Shown here in pieces: positions 37,963 through 46,735 of a DNA stretch of 64,000 nt (positions are counted from its first letter, which is position 1; each line of letters opens with the position of its first letter). A program made the position numbers and the translations under genes. Origin of the DNA: Variovorax paradoxus B4. GTDB taxonomy: Bacteria; Pseudomonadota; Gammaproteobacteria; Burkholderiales; Burkholderiaceae_C. The notes below the pieces were generated by a model. It had not been told where the DNA came from and did not search any database. It saw nothing but the letters and a program-made list of their open reading frames with translations. The stretch spans positions 2,046,001 to 2,110,000 of the forward strand of contig NC_022247.1 of NCBI RefSeq assembly GCF_000463015.1, written 5' to 3'.

Positions 37963-39687
37963 ATGAGTACATCACAACCCGCCGGCCACCTGATCGTCGA
38001 ATGCCTGGTCGAGCAGGGCATGGAGATCGCGTTCGGCGTGCCCGGCGAGAGCTTTCTGGCGGTGCTCGACGGCTTTCATGCGTATCGCGAGCGGGCCCGC
38101 TTCATTGTCAACCGGCAGGAGGGCGGCGCAGCCTTCATGGCGGAGGCGCACGGCAAGCTCACGGGGCGCCCGGGCGTGTGCTTCGTGACGCGCGGGCCGG
38201 GAGCCACCAACGCGTCGATCGGCGTGCACACCGCGTTCCAGGATTCGACGCCGATGGTGCTGTTCGTCGGCGACGTCGGCAGCGACTTCCGCGACCGCGA
38301 AGCGTTCCAGGAGGTGGACTACGGCAGCTTCTTCGGGCCGGGCACCAAGGGCTTTGCCAAGCGCGTGGAGCGCATCGATGACGCGAACCGCATTCCCGAA
38401 TACGTGGCGCGCGCCTTTGCCACGGCGATGAACGGCCGGCCGGGGCCGGTGGTGCTGGTGCTGCCGGAAGACATGCTGCGCAGCCAGACCGCGGCGCGGC
38501 CGCTCAAGCGCGTGGAGGCGGTCCAGCCGTGGAGCGACCCGGGCGCATTGCGCACGCTGCGCGAGCTGCTGCTGAAGTCGCAGCGGCCGCTGGTGATCGC
38601 GGGCGGCGGTGGCTGGACGGCGCAGGCCGCGCAAGCACTGCAGCGCTTTGCCGAAAACTGGCGGCTGCCGGTGGCCAATGCCTTTCGCTTCCAGGATACC
38701 TTCGACAACGGCCATCCGCTGTACGCGGGCGACGTCGGCATCGCGATCAATCCGAAGCTCGCGCAGCGCGTGAAAGACAGCGACCTGATCATCGCCATCG
38801 GCCCGCGGCTGGGCGAGATGACCACCGGCGGCTACACGCTGCTCGAAGCGCCCAAGGCCAGGCAGACGCTGGTGCATATCCATGCAAGCGCCGAGGAGCT
38901 CAACCGCGTCTACCAGGCCGACCTGGCCATCAACGCCGGCATGAGCGCCGCTGCGCGCAGCCTGGAGGTGCTGAGCGCGCCCAACACCCTGCCGTGGGAA
39001 GAGTGGGCGGTTCAGGCCCATGCGGACTACGAGGCGAACCTCGAGCCGCAGGCGCTCGCCGGCATGCCGGCCGAAACGCCGCGCGGCCCGGTCGACATGG
39101 CGGAGGTCGTCGCACTGCTGCAGAAGCACCTGCCGCCGGATGCGGCCATCACCAACGGCGCCGGCAACTTCGCGAGCTGGGTGCACCGCTACTTCCGCTA
39201 CCACGGGCTTGCAAAGGGCCACAAGACGCAGCTGGCGCCCACCAGCGGCGCCATGGGCTATGGCGTGCCGGCGGGCATCGCGGCCAACCTGGCCACGGGC
39301 CGGGTGGCCTTCACCATCGCGGGCGACGGCGATTTCCTGATGACCGGGCAAGAGCTCGCGACCGCTTCGCAGCACGGAGGCAAAAGCATCATCGTGCTGC
39401 TGAACAACGGCATGTTCGGCACCATCCGCATGCACCAGGAGCGGGAGTATCCAGAGCGCGCCAGCGGCACCGCGCTGCGCAACCCCGACTTCTGCGGCCT
39501 CGCGCGGGCCTACGGCTACGCGGCCGAGCGCGTGACGGAAACCGCGCAGTTCGAAGCCGCGCTGCTGCGCGCGCTGGCGGCCGATACGGGCACGCTGATC
39601 GAGATTCCGCTCGATCCTGAGGTGATCACCACGCGCGGCACGCTCGCGTCGATCACGCGTGCCGCGCAGCGGCAGGCGCAGGGCTGA
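37963..39687 (+). CDS. Thiamine-diphosphate-dependent enzyme, acetolactate-synthase-like
   Basis: A 574-residue ThDP enzyme with the three standard domains: N-terminal PYR domain with catalytic Glu in RQEGGAAFMAEAHGK, central domain, and C-terminal PP domain with the metal/ThDP motif GDGDFLMTGQELATA running to LLNNGMFGTI. The fold covers acetolactate synthases, benzoylformate decarboxylase, glyoxylate carboligase, IolD and others; no ilvN-type small subunit follows. It is divergent from tetR with an operator in between. In this setting, cleavage or decarboxylation of a 2-keto acid from the catabolic operon is plausible but unproven. Confidence 0.88.
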   Translation: MSTSQPAGHLIVECLVEQGMEIAFGVPGESFLAVLDGFHAYRERARFIVNRQEGGAAFMAEAHGKLTGRPGVCFVTRGPGATNASIGVHTAFQDSTPMVLFVGDVGSDFRDREAFQEVDYGSFFGPGTKGFAKRVERIDDANRIPEYVARAFATAMNGRPGPVVLVLPEDMLRSQTAARPLKRVEAVQPWSDPGALRTLRELLLKSQRPLVIAGGGGWTAQAAQALQRFAENWRLPVANAFRFQDTFDNGHPLYAGDVGIAINPKLAQRVKDSDLIIAIGPRLGEMTTGGYTLLEAPKARQTLVHIHASAEELNRVYQADLAINAGMSAAARSLEVLSAPNTLPWEEWAVQAHADYEANLEPQALAGMPAETPRGPVDMAEVVALLQKHLPPDAAITNGAGNFASWVHRYFRYHGLAKGHKTQLAPTSGAMGYGVPAGIAANLATGRVAFTIAGDGDFLMTGQELATASQHGGKSIIVLLNNGMFGTIRMHQEREYPERASGTALRNPDFCGLARAYGYAAERVTETAQFEAALLRALAADTGTLIEIPLDPEVITTRGTLASITRAAQRQAQG

Positions 39688-39946
39688 GCGCCGCGCGATG
39701 ACGGGCCACCTCGTCGCGCAGGGTGGGCGAGCGCAGTTCGAACACCTCGAAGAGGCCCAGTGCCTCAAGGACGGGCAGCAGGGCGATCAGGTCGCGCTCA
39801 GCAGCCTGCTTCGCATCGGCGGATGCGCTCGGGTCCTGCAGCAGTTGCGCGTTGACGAGGAAGGCGCCGACCGAGCCCTTGCGCAACCGCAGTCCGTTCC
39901 GGGTGACGAAATCCTGTCCGTCGGGCAATACATCCTGAGCTTGCAT
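39653..39946 (-). CDS. Small conserved-looking hypothetical protein
   Basis: A 97-residue protein: FVTRNGLRLRKGSVGAFLVN near the N-terminus, a helical ALLPVLEALGLFEVFELRSP, then an alanine/arginine/proline-rich tail. I do not recognise the family. The last 35 bases overlap the 3' end of the ThDP-enzyme gene on the opposite strand, so the Ala/Arg/Pro tail is probably constrained by that overlap. It is divergent from the AraC regulator, which may control it. Only the N-terminal two thirds looks like a real protein fold. Confidence 0.6.
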   Translation of the reverse strand: MQAQDVLPDGQDFVTRNGLRLRKGSVGAFLVNAQLLQDPSASADAKQAAERDLIALLPVLEALGLFEVFELRSPTLRDEVARHRAALSPAPAAARHA

Positions 39947-40049
39947 GAGCGTTCCTTTGAAGGCGTTGAGAAGATGGACTCGATGCTAGGCAACGGTGCG
40001 TTTTGCGACTTGCGGCAGGGGGCCAATCGATACCTCCGGCGGGCCAGGC

Positions 40050-40829
40050 ATGACGGCTGAGACGCCGGTCAAGCTCTGGATCAATGCCTCCGAGGCGCCG
40101 CGCGTCACGGGCTATCACGCCCATGAGGACGGCCAGCTGTTCGCCCTGCGCGAGGGCTTGCAAGTCATCGAGACGCCCTCGGGGCGCTGGGTGCAGCCGC
40201 CTGGCTGGATCGGCTGGATCGCGCCGCGCTGCGCGCACGCGGCGCAGAGCTTCGGCGCCACCGCGGGCTGGAGCCTGCATATCGACGCGGCGATGGTGGC
40301 CGGCTTGCCGGGCGAGCCGCATGTGTTTGGCACGACGCCGCTGACGCAGGCGCTGGTCGACCGGCTGACATCGCTCGATGCGTCGGCGGCGGCCTTCGAG
40401 GAGCGTCGCGCGCGGCTGGTCGGTGTGTTGCTGGACGAACTCGCCGCGAGCGCCAGGCCGTCACTTCATTTGCCGATGCCGCAGGACAGGCGCCTGGGGG
40501 CGATGGCCGCGGCGCTGGCGAACGACCCCGCGCTGCCCGACACCATCGACCGGTGGGCCGATCGCATCGGCATGGCGCGCAGGACGCTCACGCGGCGCTT
40601 TGCTGTCGAGACCGGATTGAGCTTCGCGCAATGGCGACAGCAGTCTCGCCTGCTGAAAGCCATCGAGCTTCTGAGCCTTGGCGAGGCGGTGACGACCGTG
40701 GCGTTGACGGTCGGCTACAGCTCGGTGAGCGCGTTCATCGAGACGTTTCGCAAGAACTTCGGCTGCACGCCAGCGCGTTTCTTCGAGGAGGGAATGGCCT
40801 TGCCGCAGACGAAAAAAAAGCCGGCATGA
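40050..40829 (+). CDS. AraC-family transcriptional regulator
   Basis: A 259-residue AraC protein: N-terminal cupin (YHAHEDGQLFALREGLQV) and C-terminal two-part helix-turn-helix (IDRWADRIGMARRTLTRRF; VTTVALTVGYSSVSAFIETF, then FGCTPARFF). Start at MTAETPVKLW; open frame continues upstream for 18 codons without a good ribosome site. It is divergent from the small hypothetical gene and ends at a strong terminator. Confidence 0.88.
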   Translation: MTAETPVKLWINASEAPRVTGYHAHEDGQLFALREGLQVIETPSGRWVQPPGWIGWIAPRCAHAAQSFGATAGWSLHIDAAMVAGLPGEPHVFGTTPLTQALVDRLTSLDASAAAFEERRARLVGVLLDELAASARPSLHLPMPQDRRLGAMAAALANDPALPDTIDRWADRIGMARRTLTRRFAVETGLSFAQWRQQSRLLKAIELLSLGEAVTTVALTVGYSSVSAFIETFRKNFGCTPARFFEEGMALPQTKKKPA

Positions 40830-40840
40830 GCCGGCTTTTT
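40812..40840. terminator. Bidirectional intrinsic terminator
   Basis: AAAAAGCCGGC, a 4-base loop, then GCCGGCTTTTT: 11-base perfectly complementary arms that give a U-run in both directions. It overlaps the araC stop codon and serves both that gene and the convergent SWIB gene. Confidence 0.85.
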
Positions 40841-40868
40841 GATTCAGGAGCGCGAGGCCCCCGAGCGC

Positions 40869-41312
40869 TTACTTGACGTGCTTGCCGATCAGCGCGGCCA
40901 GTTCGAACATCGACACTTGCGGCTTGCCGAAGATTTCCTTCAGCTTGGCGTCGGCGTTGATGTTGCGCTTGTTGGCCTTGTCCTGAAGGTTGTTCTTCTT
41001 GATGTAGTCCCACAGCTTGCTCACGACTGCGGTGCGCGGCAGAGGCGTCGAGCCCACAACGGCGGCGAGTGCCGGGCTGGGGGTCAGGGCCTTCATGAAC
41101 GCGGCGTTGGGCGTGCGCTTCTTGGCGGGAGCGGCCTTCTTTGCAGGAGCCTTCTTCGCCGGTGCAGCCTTCTTCGCAGGAGCCGCAGCCTTCTTTGCGG
41201 GCGCAGCCTTCTTGGCCGGTGCGGCCTTCTTCGCAGGAGCCGCAGCCTTCTTCGCGGGAGCGGCCTTCTTTGCCGGAGCTTTCTTGGCCGGAGCCTTCTT
41301 TGCAGTTGCCAT
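40869..41312 (-). CDS. SWIB/MDM2-domain protein with histone-H1-like lysine/alanine-rich tail
   Basis: A 147-residue basic protein. Residues 1 to about 66 are repeats of the type PAKKA, like the C-terminal tail of histone H1 and the bacterial H1-like proteins. Residues about 68-147 form a SWIB domain (LAAVVGSTPLPRTAVVSKLW, DYIKKNNLQDKANKRNI, KLKEIFGKPQVSMFELAALI). Known in Chlamydiae and beta-proteobacteria as a nucleoid or developmental chromatin protein; DNA binding by the tail is likely. The repeat count may vary between strains. It ends opposite the araC gene at a shared terminator. Confidence 0.88.
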   Translation of the reverse strand: MATAKKAPAKKAPAKKAAPAKKAAAPAKKAAPAKKAAPAKKAAAPAKKAAPAKKAPAKKAAPAKKRTPNAAFMKALTPSPALAAVVGSTPLPRTAVVSKLWDYIKKNNLQDKANKRNINADAKLKEIFGKPQVSMFELAALIGKHVK

Positions 41313-41466
41313 GGTTGATTTCCTTTTTGGTTAAACAGTCACCAATGAAAAACTTGCGTCTCCAGTGGCATTGCGGATGCTAAAGGAGAAAAAACGCGTT
41401 TCCAAGGGAAAAAGAGCTTTTTTCATTGGGAGTTGTTGTTTTTTCAGAGGGGAGAACCCCCGGTTT

Positions 41467-42390
41467 TCAGCTTCGGCGTGCGGGCCAGGTCGCCAGCACC
41501 ACGCCAACGAGCGCAAGAGCGAACGCAAGCAGCTGCGCCGCAGAGAGGCTTTCACCGAGCACCAGCACGCCCACGAGGGCCGCGCTCACGGGCAGCATCA
41601 CGGCAAAAACACCGGCCTGCGCAGCAGGCACGTGGCGCAGTCCGGTCATCCAGAGCCACACGGTCCAGATGCTCGCGGCAAGCGCATAGGCCACGAGCAG
41701 CGCCCAGGTGCCCAGGCGCACCGCCGAGAAGTCGAACTGCAGTGCGAACCAGATGCCGAAGGGCATCGACAGCACGAAGCCCCAGAGATTGATGAGCGAG
41801 GAAATCCGCTTGGGGCCGAGATGGCCGGTGAGCGACTTGCCGATCACCGCGTAGGCGGTTTCGCAAAGCACCGCGCAGAAGACGAGCAGGTTGCCGAGCC
41901 AGGGCATCGAAGGCGGCGCAGTACCGTTGCCTGTGGCCGGGGCGTGCGCCGGCGCGAGGGCCAGCAGCCCGATGCCGAGCGCAGCGCAGCCGATGGCAAG
42001 GCCGATGCGCACCGTGATGCGCTCGCGCAGGAAGAGCCAGCTCGCGACCGCCACGGCCGCCGGGATGGAAGCCATGATCACCCCGGCGGACACCGCGCTC
42101 GTCAGGCTCACGCCGAACAGCATGCAGATCGAGAACAGGAAGTTGCCGAGGAACGATTCGAGAAAGACCAGCCCGCGCGTGCGCCCGCTCATGGGCGGTT
42201 CGCCCGGTGCGCGCCGCAGCCAGTGCGGCATGGCGAGCGCGGCGATGCCGAAGCGCAGCCAGGCGAGCAGCAGCACCGGAAAGGCCGCCACCAGCGGCTT
42301 GGAAAGGGCGACGTAGCCGCCGACGAGCGACATGCTCAGGGCCAGGCAACCATAGGCCAGCAGGCGACTGGCGGGAGCAGCGGTGTTCAA
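41467..42390 (-). CDS. EamA/DMT-superfamily transporter
   Basis: A 307-residue ten-span transporter with two EamA repeats (LALSMSLVGGYVALSKPLVA at the start; the second repeat begins near NLLVFCAVLCETAYAVIGKS). Family members export amino acids, nucleobases or metabolites. No ATG fits the expected N-terminus, so a TTG start (Asn-Thr-Ala-Ala-Pro next) is inferred; a later ATG at SMSLVGG would cut into the first helix. The gene is divergent from the gamma-glutamylcyclotransferase-like gene with only 24 bases between, so the two promoters must overlap the coding starts. Confidence 0.8.
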   Translation of the reverse strand: MNTAAPASRLLAYGCLALSMSLVGGYVALSKPLVAAFPVLLLAWLRFGIAALAMPHWLRRAPGEPPMSGRTRGLVFLESFLGNFLFSICMLFGVSLTSAVSAGVIMASIPAAVAVASWLFLRERITVRIGLAIGCAALGIGLLALAPAHAPATGNGTAPPSMPWLGNLLVFCAVLCETAYAVIGKSLTGHLGPKRISSLINLWGFVLSMPFGIWFALQFDFSAVRLGTWALLVAYALAASIWTVWLWMTGLRHVPAAQAGVFAVMLPVSAALVGVLVLGESLSAAQLLAFALALVGVVLATWPARRS

Positions 42391-42414
42391 TAGACTGGAC
42401 GGCTTGTTGGAACG

Positions 42415-42855
42415 ATGGATTCGATGATGCCCCAATCCCCCGAGTCCGATGGCGTGCCGGACACGCACGCGCGGCGCCACGTCTTTGTCTACGGCACCCT
42501 GCGCCGCGGCGGGCGCAACGACATCGCACGCTACAGGCCTGCGCCGGTCCACGTGGCCGACGCGACCATTGCTGCCACGCTGTACGACCTGGGCGCCTAT
42601 CCCGGCGCAGTGCTGGGCGGGCAGGGGCGCATCGTCGGCGAGATCTACCGCATCGCGCCCCAGGTGGAGGCCGCGCTCGATCGGCTCGAGGAAGTTGCCG
42701 ACGACGATTCCGGGGAATACATCCGCCGCCGCGTGACCGTGGAAGCGGGCGCGCAGCGGTTCGAGTGCCTGGTCTACGAGATCCACCCCGCGCGCATCGA
42801 AGGGCGCGCGGTGATCGATGGCGGCGACTGGATGGCGCACGCCGCCGCCAGGTGA
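42415..42855 (+). CDS. Gamma-glutamylcyclotransferase-like (GGCT/YtfP) protein
   Basis: A 146-residue AIG2/GGCT-like protein. The substrate loop is FVYGTLRRGGRN near residues 24-35 and the catalytic acid type region is LDRLEEV (Glu). Such proteins release 5-oxoproline from gamma-glutamyl amines or act in glutathione turnover. Several in-frame ATGs occur at the start (residues 1, 4 and 5); the first is used. It is divergent from the DMT transporter. Confidence 0.85.
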   Translation: MDSMMPQSPESDGVPDTHARRHVFVYGTLRRGGRNDIARYRPAPVHVADATIAATLYDLGAYPGAVLGGQGRIVGEIYRIAPQVEAALDRLEEVADDDSGEYIRRRVTVEAGAQRFECLVYEIHPARIEGRAVIDGGDWMAHAAAR

Positions 42856-42939
42856 GCCGCCGTTCTTTTCGGCGCTTCGTTTTCACACCTGAAAGATCGA
42901 TTGCACATTGCGAAAAGTGCGGCTGCTGCGGCGCAATAT

Positions 42940-42960
42940 TTTTTCTCAATATGAGAAAAA
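42940..42960. promoter_or_regulatory. Palindrome TTTTTCTCA-N3-TGAGAAAAA upstream of aceA
   Basis: Perfect 9-base arms separated by 3 bases, in an AT-rich stretch that contrasts with the GC-rich surroundings. It lies about 150 bases upstream of aceA. A second, partial GAGA/TCTC pair follows at about 42972-42984. Probably a binding site for a regulator of isocitrate lyase; the protein is not identifiable from here. Confidence 0.5.
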
Positions 42961-43014
42961 TAATTTTGTATTGAGAAATGTCTCTGTAAGTTGTTGATTT
43001 TTATGGCTTAAAAA

Positions 43015-43034
43015 TATGTCTTCTATAAGACATA
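43015..43034. promoter_or_regulatory. Palindrome TATGTCTT-N4-AAGACATA containing a -10-like hexamer
   Basis: Eight-base arms around CTAT. TATAAG (43024-43029) within it is a plausible -10 element for aceA, with a weak -35 (TTATGG) 17 bases upstream. A repressor bound here would block the promoter. The predicted leader is about 70 bases. Confidence 0.5.
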
Positions 43035-43108
43035 AGAGTCTGGCTTCGGTTTAGAGTAACTCCACGGCCGCAGCGCCTATCCTTTTCAATCAACCTCACG
43101 GAGTGACC

Positions 43109-44428
43109 ATGCCCCAGACCCTCACCGAACAATTGAGCCGCGAACAGCAAATTGCAGCCCTCGAGAAAGAATGGGCCACCAATCCCCGCTGGAAGGGCAT
43201 CAAGCGCGGCTACAGCGCCGCCGACGTCGTGCGCCTTCGCGGCTCCTTCCCCATCGAGCACACGCTCGCGCGCCGCGGCGCCGAGAAGCTCTGGGAGCTG
43301 GTGAACAACGAGCCCTACGTCAATTGCCTCGGTGCGCTCACGGGCGGCCAGGCCATGCAGCAGGTGAAGGCCGGCGTGAAGGCCATCTACCTGTCGGGCT
43401 GGCAGGTTGCCGCGGACGCCAACACCTACTCGTCGATGTATCCCGACCAGTCGCTGTACCCGGTGGACTCGGTGCCGACCGTGGTCGAGCGCATCAACAA
43501 CACCTTCCGCCGCGCGGACGAGATCCAGTGGTCGAAGAACGTGAACCCCGGCGACAAGGGCTATGTCGACTACTTCGCGCCCATCGTCGCTGATGCCGAA
43601 GCCGGCTTCGGCGGCGTGCTGAACGGCTTCGAACTGATGAAGGCCATGATCAAGGCCGGCGCCGGCGGCGTGCACTTCGAAGACCAGCTCGCCTCGGTCA
43701 AGAAGTGCGGCCACATGGGCGGCAAGGTGCTCGTGCCCACCACCGAGGCCGTGCAGAAGCTCATCGCCGCGCGCATGGCTGCCGACGTCTGCGGCACGCC
43801 GACGCTCGTGATTGCCCGCACCGACGCCGAAGCCGCCGACCTCATCACCAGCGACTACGACGAGAACGACAAGCCTTTCCTCACCGGTGAACGCACCGCC
43901 GAAGGCTTCTACAAGACCAAGAAGGGCATCGACCAGGCCATCAGCCGCGCCATTGCCTACGCCCACTACGCCGACCTGGTGTGGTGCGAAACCGGCACGC
44001 CCGACCTCGAGTTCGCCAAGCGGTTTGCCGACGCGGTGCACAAGGTGCACCCCGGCAAGATGCTGGCCTACAACTGCTCGCCGTCCTTCAACTGGAAGAA
44101 GAACCTCGATGACGCGACCATCGCCAAGTTCCAGAAGGAACTCGGTGCCATGGGCTACAAGTACCAGTTCATCACGCTGGCCGGCATCCACTCGATGTGG
44201 TTCAACATGTTCGACCTGGCGCAGGACTACGTCCAGCGCGGCATGTCGGCCTACGTCGAGAAGGTGCAGGAGCCCGAGTTCGCAGCGCGCGATCGCGGTT
44301 ACACCTTCGTGTCGCACCAGCAGGAAGTGGGCACCGGCTACTTCGACGAAGTGACCACGGTCATCCAGGGTGGCAAGTCCAGCGTCACGGCGCTGACCGG
44401 CTCGACCGAAGAAGAACAGTTCCACTGA
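43109..44428 (+). CDS. aceA: Isocitrate lyase
   Basis: A 439-residue isocitrate lyase that splits isocitrate into glyoxylate and succinate, the first step of the glyoxylate shunt used on acetate and fatty acids. The catalytic motif KKCGH is at 198-202 (nucleophile Cys200) within [14 protein letters not shown]. Mg/substrate residues are visible in [11 protein letters not shown] and [20 protein letters not shown] precedes the ATG; an in-frame GTG two codons upstream is less likely. Malate synthase is not in the window. Two palindromes upstream point to specific regulation. Confidence 0.97.
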   Translation: MPQTLTEQLSREQQIAALEKEWATNPRWKGIKRGYSAADVVRLRGSFPIEHTLARRGAEKLWELVNNEPYVNCLGALTGGQAMQQVKAGVKAIYLSGWQVAADANTYSSMYPDQSLYPVDSVPTVVERINNTFRRADEIQWSKNVNPGDKGYVDYFAPIVADAEAGFGGVLNGFELMKAMIKAGAGGVHFEDQLASVKKCGHMGGKVLVPTTEAVQKLIAARMAADVCGTPTLVIARTDAEAADLITSDYDENDKPFLTGERTAEGFYKTKKGIDQAISRAIAYAHYADLVWCETGTPDLEFAKRFADAVHKVHPGKMLAYNCSPSFNWKKNLDDATIAKFQKELGAMGYKYQFITLAGIHSMWFNMFDLAQDYVQRGMSAYVEKVQEPEFAARDRGYTFVSHQQEVGTGYFDEVTTVIQGGKSSVTALTGSTEEEQFH

Positions 44429-44475
44429 TCCGCTGAATTCGCCAGTACAGACGATTCGCTGTCACCTTCGAGCCC

Positions 44476-44498
44476 GGCCGAGCGCCGGCCTTTTTTTT
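44476..44498 (+). terminator. Intrinsic terminator after aceA
   Basis: GGCCG, a 5-base loop, CGGCC, then eight T residues. It stands about 48 bases after the aceA stop and isolates aceA from the thrS operon. Confidence 0.8.
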
Positions 44499-44523
44499 GC
44501 CTGGCAACCGCCAAGACCTCGCG

Positions 44524-44553
44524 TCGATAGGCCCGGCGGGCAGAGGATAGAAT
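44524..44553 (+). promoter_or_regulatory. Putative sigma-70 promoter of the thrS operon
   Basis: TCGATA (44524-44529), 18 bases, TAGAAT (44548-44553): four of six -35 positions and five of six -10 positions match the consensus. Start expected near 44560, about 37 bases before the leader peptide. A dyad GCAGAGG / CCTCTGC (44540-44546, 44559-44565) brackets the -10. Confidence 0.5.
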
Positions 44554-44596
44554 TGCGGCCTCTGCACCCAACAAGAGCGAGAAAGGCACCTTGGTT

Positions 44597-44665
44597 ATGA
44601 CACCGCGAACTACTCCGCAAGGATTCAGCGGCTTTTTCTTCGTCTCCGAAGGAAAGGGCCGGTAG
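44597..44665 (+). CDS. Leader peptide of the thrS operon attenuator
   Basis: A 22-codon open frame beginning MTPRTTPQG, with Thr at positions 2, 5 and 6 and three successive Phe codons at 13-15 (SGFFFVSEGKGR at the end), stop TAG. A GAAAGG sequence about ten bases upstream could serve as ribosome site. Immediately after the stop come the competing hairpins of an attenuator. Runs of the regulating amino acid are how attenuator leaders sense a charged tRNA: Phe would link to pheS/pheT further down this operon and Thr to thrS. The E. coli pheST leader also has a Phe-rich peptide. The peptide is predicted, not demonstrated. Confidence 0.6.
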   Translation: MTPRTTPQGFSGFFFVSEGKGR

Positions 44666-44666
44666 C

Positions 44667-44736
44667 CCGCGCTCGCTGGTTTCTTCCAGCTCCCAAACCA
44701 AGCAAAGCGCGGCCAGTCACCGCGCTTTTTGTTTTT
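44667..44736 (+). terminator. Transcription attenuator before thrS (terminator with competing antiterminator)
   Basis: Terminator: AAAGCGCGG (44704-44712), 7-base loop, CCGCGCTTT (44720-44728), then a T-rich run (TTTTTGTTTTTT). Antiterminator: CCGCGCT at 44667-44673, just after the leader stop, is an identical copy of the descending terminator arm, so it can pair with AGCGCGG at 44706-44712 and prevent the terminator. A ribosome stalled at the Phe codons would leave 44667-44673 free, which is the classical logic. A further small hairpin GCTGG/CCAGC (44675-44690) lies between. Confidence 0.75.
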
Positions 44737-44752
44737 TCGCCCGAGGTTTTTC

Positions 44753-46660
44753 ATGATCCAGATCACGCTTCCCGACAACTCGCGCCGCGAGTTCCCCGGC
44801 CCGGTTTCGGTGGCCGAAGTTGCCCAGTCCATCGGACCCGGGCTCGCCAAGATGACGGTGGCCGGCAAGATCGACGGCAAGCTCGTCGATGCCAGCGATG
44901 TCATCGACCACGACGCCAGGCTCCAGATCATCACGCCCAGGGACGACGAGGGCCTGGAGATCATTCGCCACTCGACGGCCCACCTGGTCGGCCACGCCGT
45001 GAAGCAGCTCTATCCGACGGCCCAAATGGTCATCGGGCCCGTGATCGAGGAGGGCTTCTACTACGACATCTCCTACGAGCGCCCCTTCACGCCCGAGGAC
45101 ATGGCCGCCATCGAGGCGCGCATGCGCGAGCTCATTGCGCAGGACTACGACGTGGTCAAGAAGATGACGCCGCGCGCCGAAGTCATCGAGGTCTTCAAGT
45201 CGCGCGGCGAAGACTACAAGCTGCGCCTGGTCGAGGACATGCCCGACGAGCAGGCCATGGGCCTGTACTACCACCAGGAATACGTCGACATGTGCCGCGG
45301 CCCGCACGTGCCGAACACGCGCTTCCTGAAGGTCTTCAAGCTCACGAAGCTCGCCGGTGCCTACTGGCGCGGCGACGCCAAGAACGAGCAGCTGCAGCGC
45401 ATCTACGGCACGGCCTGGGCCGACAAGAAGCAGCTCGACCAGTACATCCAGCGCATCGAGGAAGCCGAGAAGCGCGACCACCGCAAGCTCGGCAAGGAGC
45501 TCGACCTGTTCCACATCGACGAAGTGGCCCCGGGCGTGGTGTTCTGGCACCCCAAGGGCTGGGCCCTGTGGCAGGCGGTCGAGCAGTACATGCGCGGCAT
45601 CTACCGCGACACGGGCTACTGGGAAGTGAAGGGCCCGCAGATCCTCGACAAGAGCCTGTGGGAGAAAACGGGCCACTGGCAGAACTACCGCGACAACATG
45701 TTCACGACGGAGTCGGAAAAGCGCGAGTACGCGCTCAAGCCGATGAACTGCCCGGGCCATGTGCTCATCTTCAAGAGCGACCTGCGCAGCTACCGCGACC
45801 TGCCGCTGCGCTACGGCGAGTTCGGCCAGTGCCACCGCAACGAACCCAGCGGCGCGCTGCACGGCATCATGCGCGTGCGCGGCTTCACGCAGGACGACGG
45901 CCACATCTTCTGCACGGAAGACCAGATCCTCGAAGAATGCGTGGCCTACACGGCGCAGCTGCAGAAGGTCTATGCCGACTTCGGCTTCACGGACATCCTC
46001 TACAAGGTGGCCACGCGCCCCGACAACCGCGTGGGCTCCGACGAGCTCTGGGACAAGGCCGAGCATGCGGTGATGGAAGCGCTGCGCCGTTCGGGCGTCG
46101 ACTTCATCATCTCGCCCGGCGACGGCGCCTTCTACGGCCCCAAGATCGAATACACGCTGAAGGACGCGCTGGGACGCCAGTGGCAGTGCGGCACGATGCA
46201 GGTGGACTTCAACACGGCCGAGCGCCTGGGCGGCGAGTACGTCACGGAAACGAGCGGCCGCGCGCACCCCGTGATGCTGCACCGTGCCATCGTCGGCAGC
46301 CTCGAGCGTTTCATCGGCATGCTGATCGAACACCACGCCGGCGCGCTGCCCGCATGGCTCGCTCCGGTGCAGGTGGCGGTGCTCAATATCAGCGAAGGGC
46401 AGGCCGACTACGCCGCTTCAGTGGCGAAAACGCTGCAGAATCAAGGGCTTAGGGTTCAGCTCGATCTGCACAACGAGAAGATTACGTATAAAATACGCAA
46501 GCATTCGTTGCAAAAGCTTCCCTACATCCTTGTCGTGGGCGACAAAGAGAAGGAAGCTGGTGCCGTCGCAGTGCGCGCCCGGGGCAATCAAGACCTCGGT
46601 GCAATGTCCCTCGAATCGTTCGTGCAACGGCTCGTCCAGGATGTTGCTGACAAGCGTTGA
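44753..46660 (+). CDS. thrS: Threonyl-tRNA synthetase
   Basis: A 635-residue class II synthetase that charges tRNA-Thr. Domain order is TGS (about 1-62), editing domain (from [14 protein letters not shown] with its HxxxH), catalytic core with KPMNCPGH (zinc cysteine and motif 2 region), [13 protein letters not shown] and [12 protein letters not shown], and anticodon-binding domain (from [10 protein letters not shown]). Length matches bacterial ThrRS. It heads the thrS-infC-rpmI-rplT-pheST-ihfA operon and is preceded by the attenuator. Start at [10 protein letters not shown]; the few codons upstream belong to the terminator. Confidence 0.97.
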   Translation: MIQITLPDNSRREFPGPVSVAEVAQSIGPGLAKMTVAGKIDGKLVDASDVIDHDARLQIITPRDDEGLEIIRHSTAHLVGHAVKQLYPTAQMVIGPVIEEGFYYDISYERPFTPEDMAAIEARMRELIAQDYDVVKKMTPRAEVIEVFKSRGEDYKLRLVEDMPDEQAMGLYYHQEYVDMCRGPHVPNTRFLKVFKLTKLAGAYWRGDAKNEQLQRIYGTAWADKKQLDQYIQRIEEAEKRDHRKLGKELDLFHIDEVAPGVVFWHPKGWALWQAVEQYMRGIYRDTGYWEVKGPQILDKSLWEKTGHWQNYRDNMFTTESEKREYALKPMNCPGHVLIFKSDLRSYRDLPLRYGEFGQCHRNEPSGALHGIMRVRGFTQDDGHIFCTEDQILEECVAYTAQLQKVYADFGFTDILYKVATRPDNRVGSDELWDKAEHAVMEALRRSGVDFIISPGDGAFYGPKIEYTLKDALGRQWQCGTMQVDFNTAERLGGEYVTETSGRAHPVMLHRAIVGSLERFIGMLIEHHAGALPAWLAPVQVAVLNISEGQADYAASVAKTLQNQGLRVQLDLHNEKITYKIRKHSLQKLPYILVVGDKEKEAGAVAVRARGNQDLGAMSLESFVQRLVQDVADKR

Positions 46661-46735
46661 TTTGTCCCGGAAGCACCCTCATCTGTGTTTCTCGACCAAA
46701 TCATGCCGCTTGTCCGCGAGGGCTGCCCGGCGTTC

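Noticed and set aside
41467..42840. 457-residue version of the DMT transporter
   Set aside because: Residues before the TTG start overlap the divergent gamma-glutamylcyclotransferase-like gene antisense and match no family.
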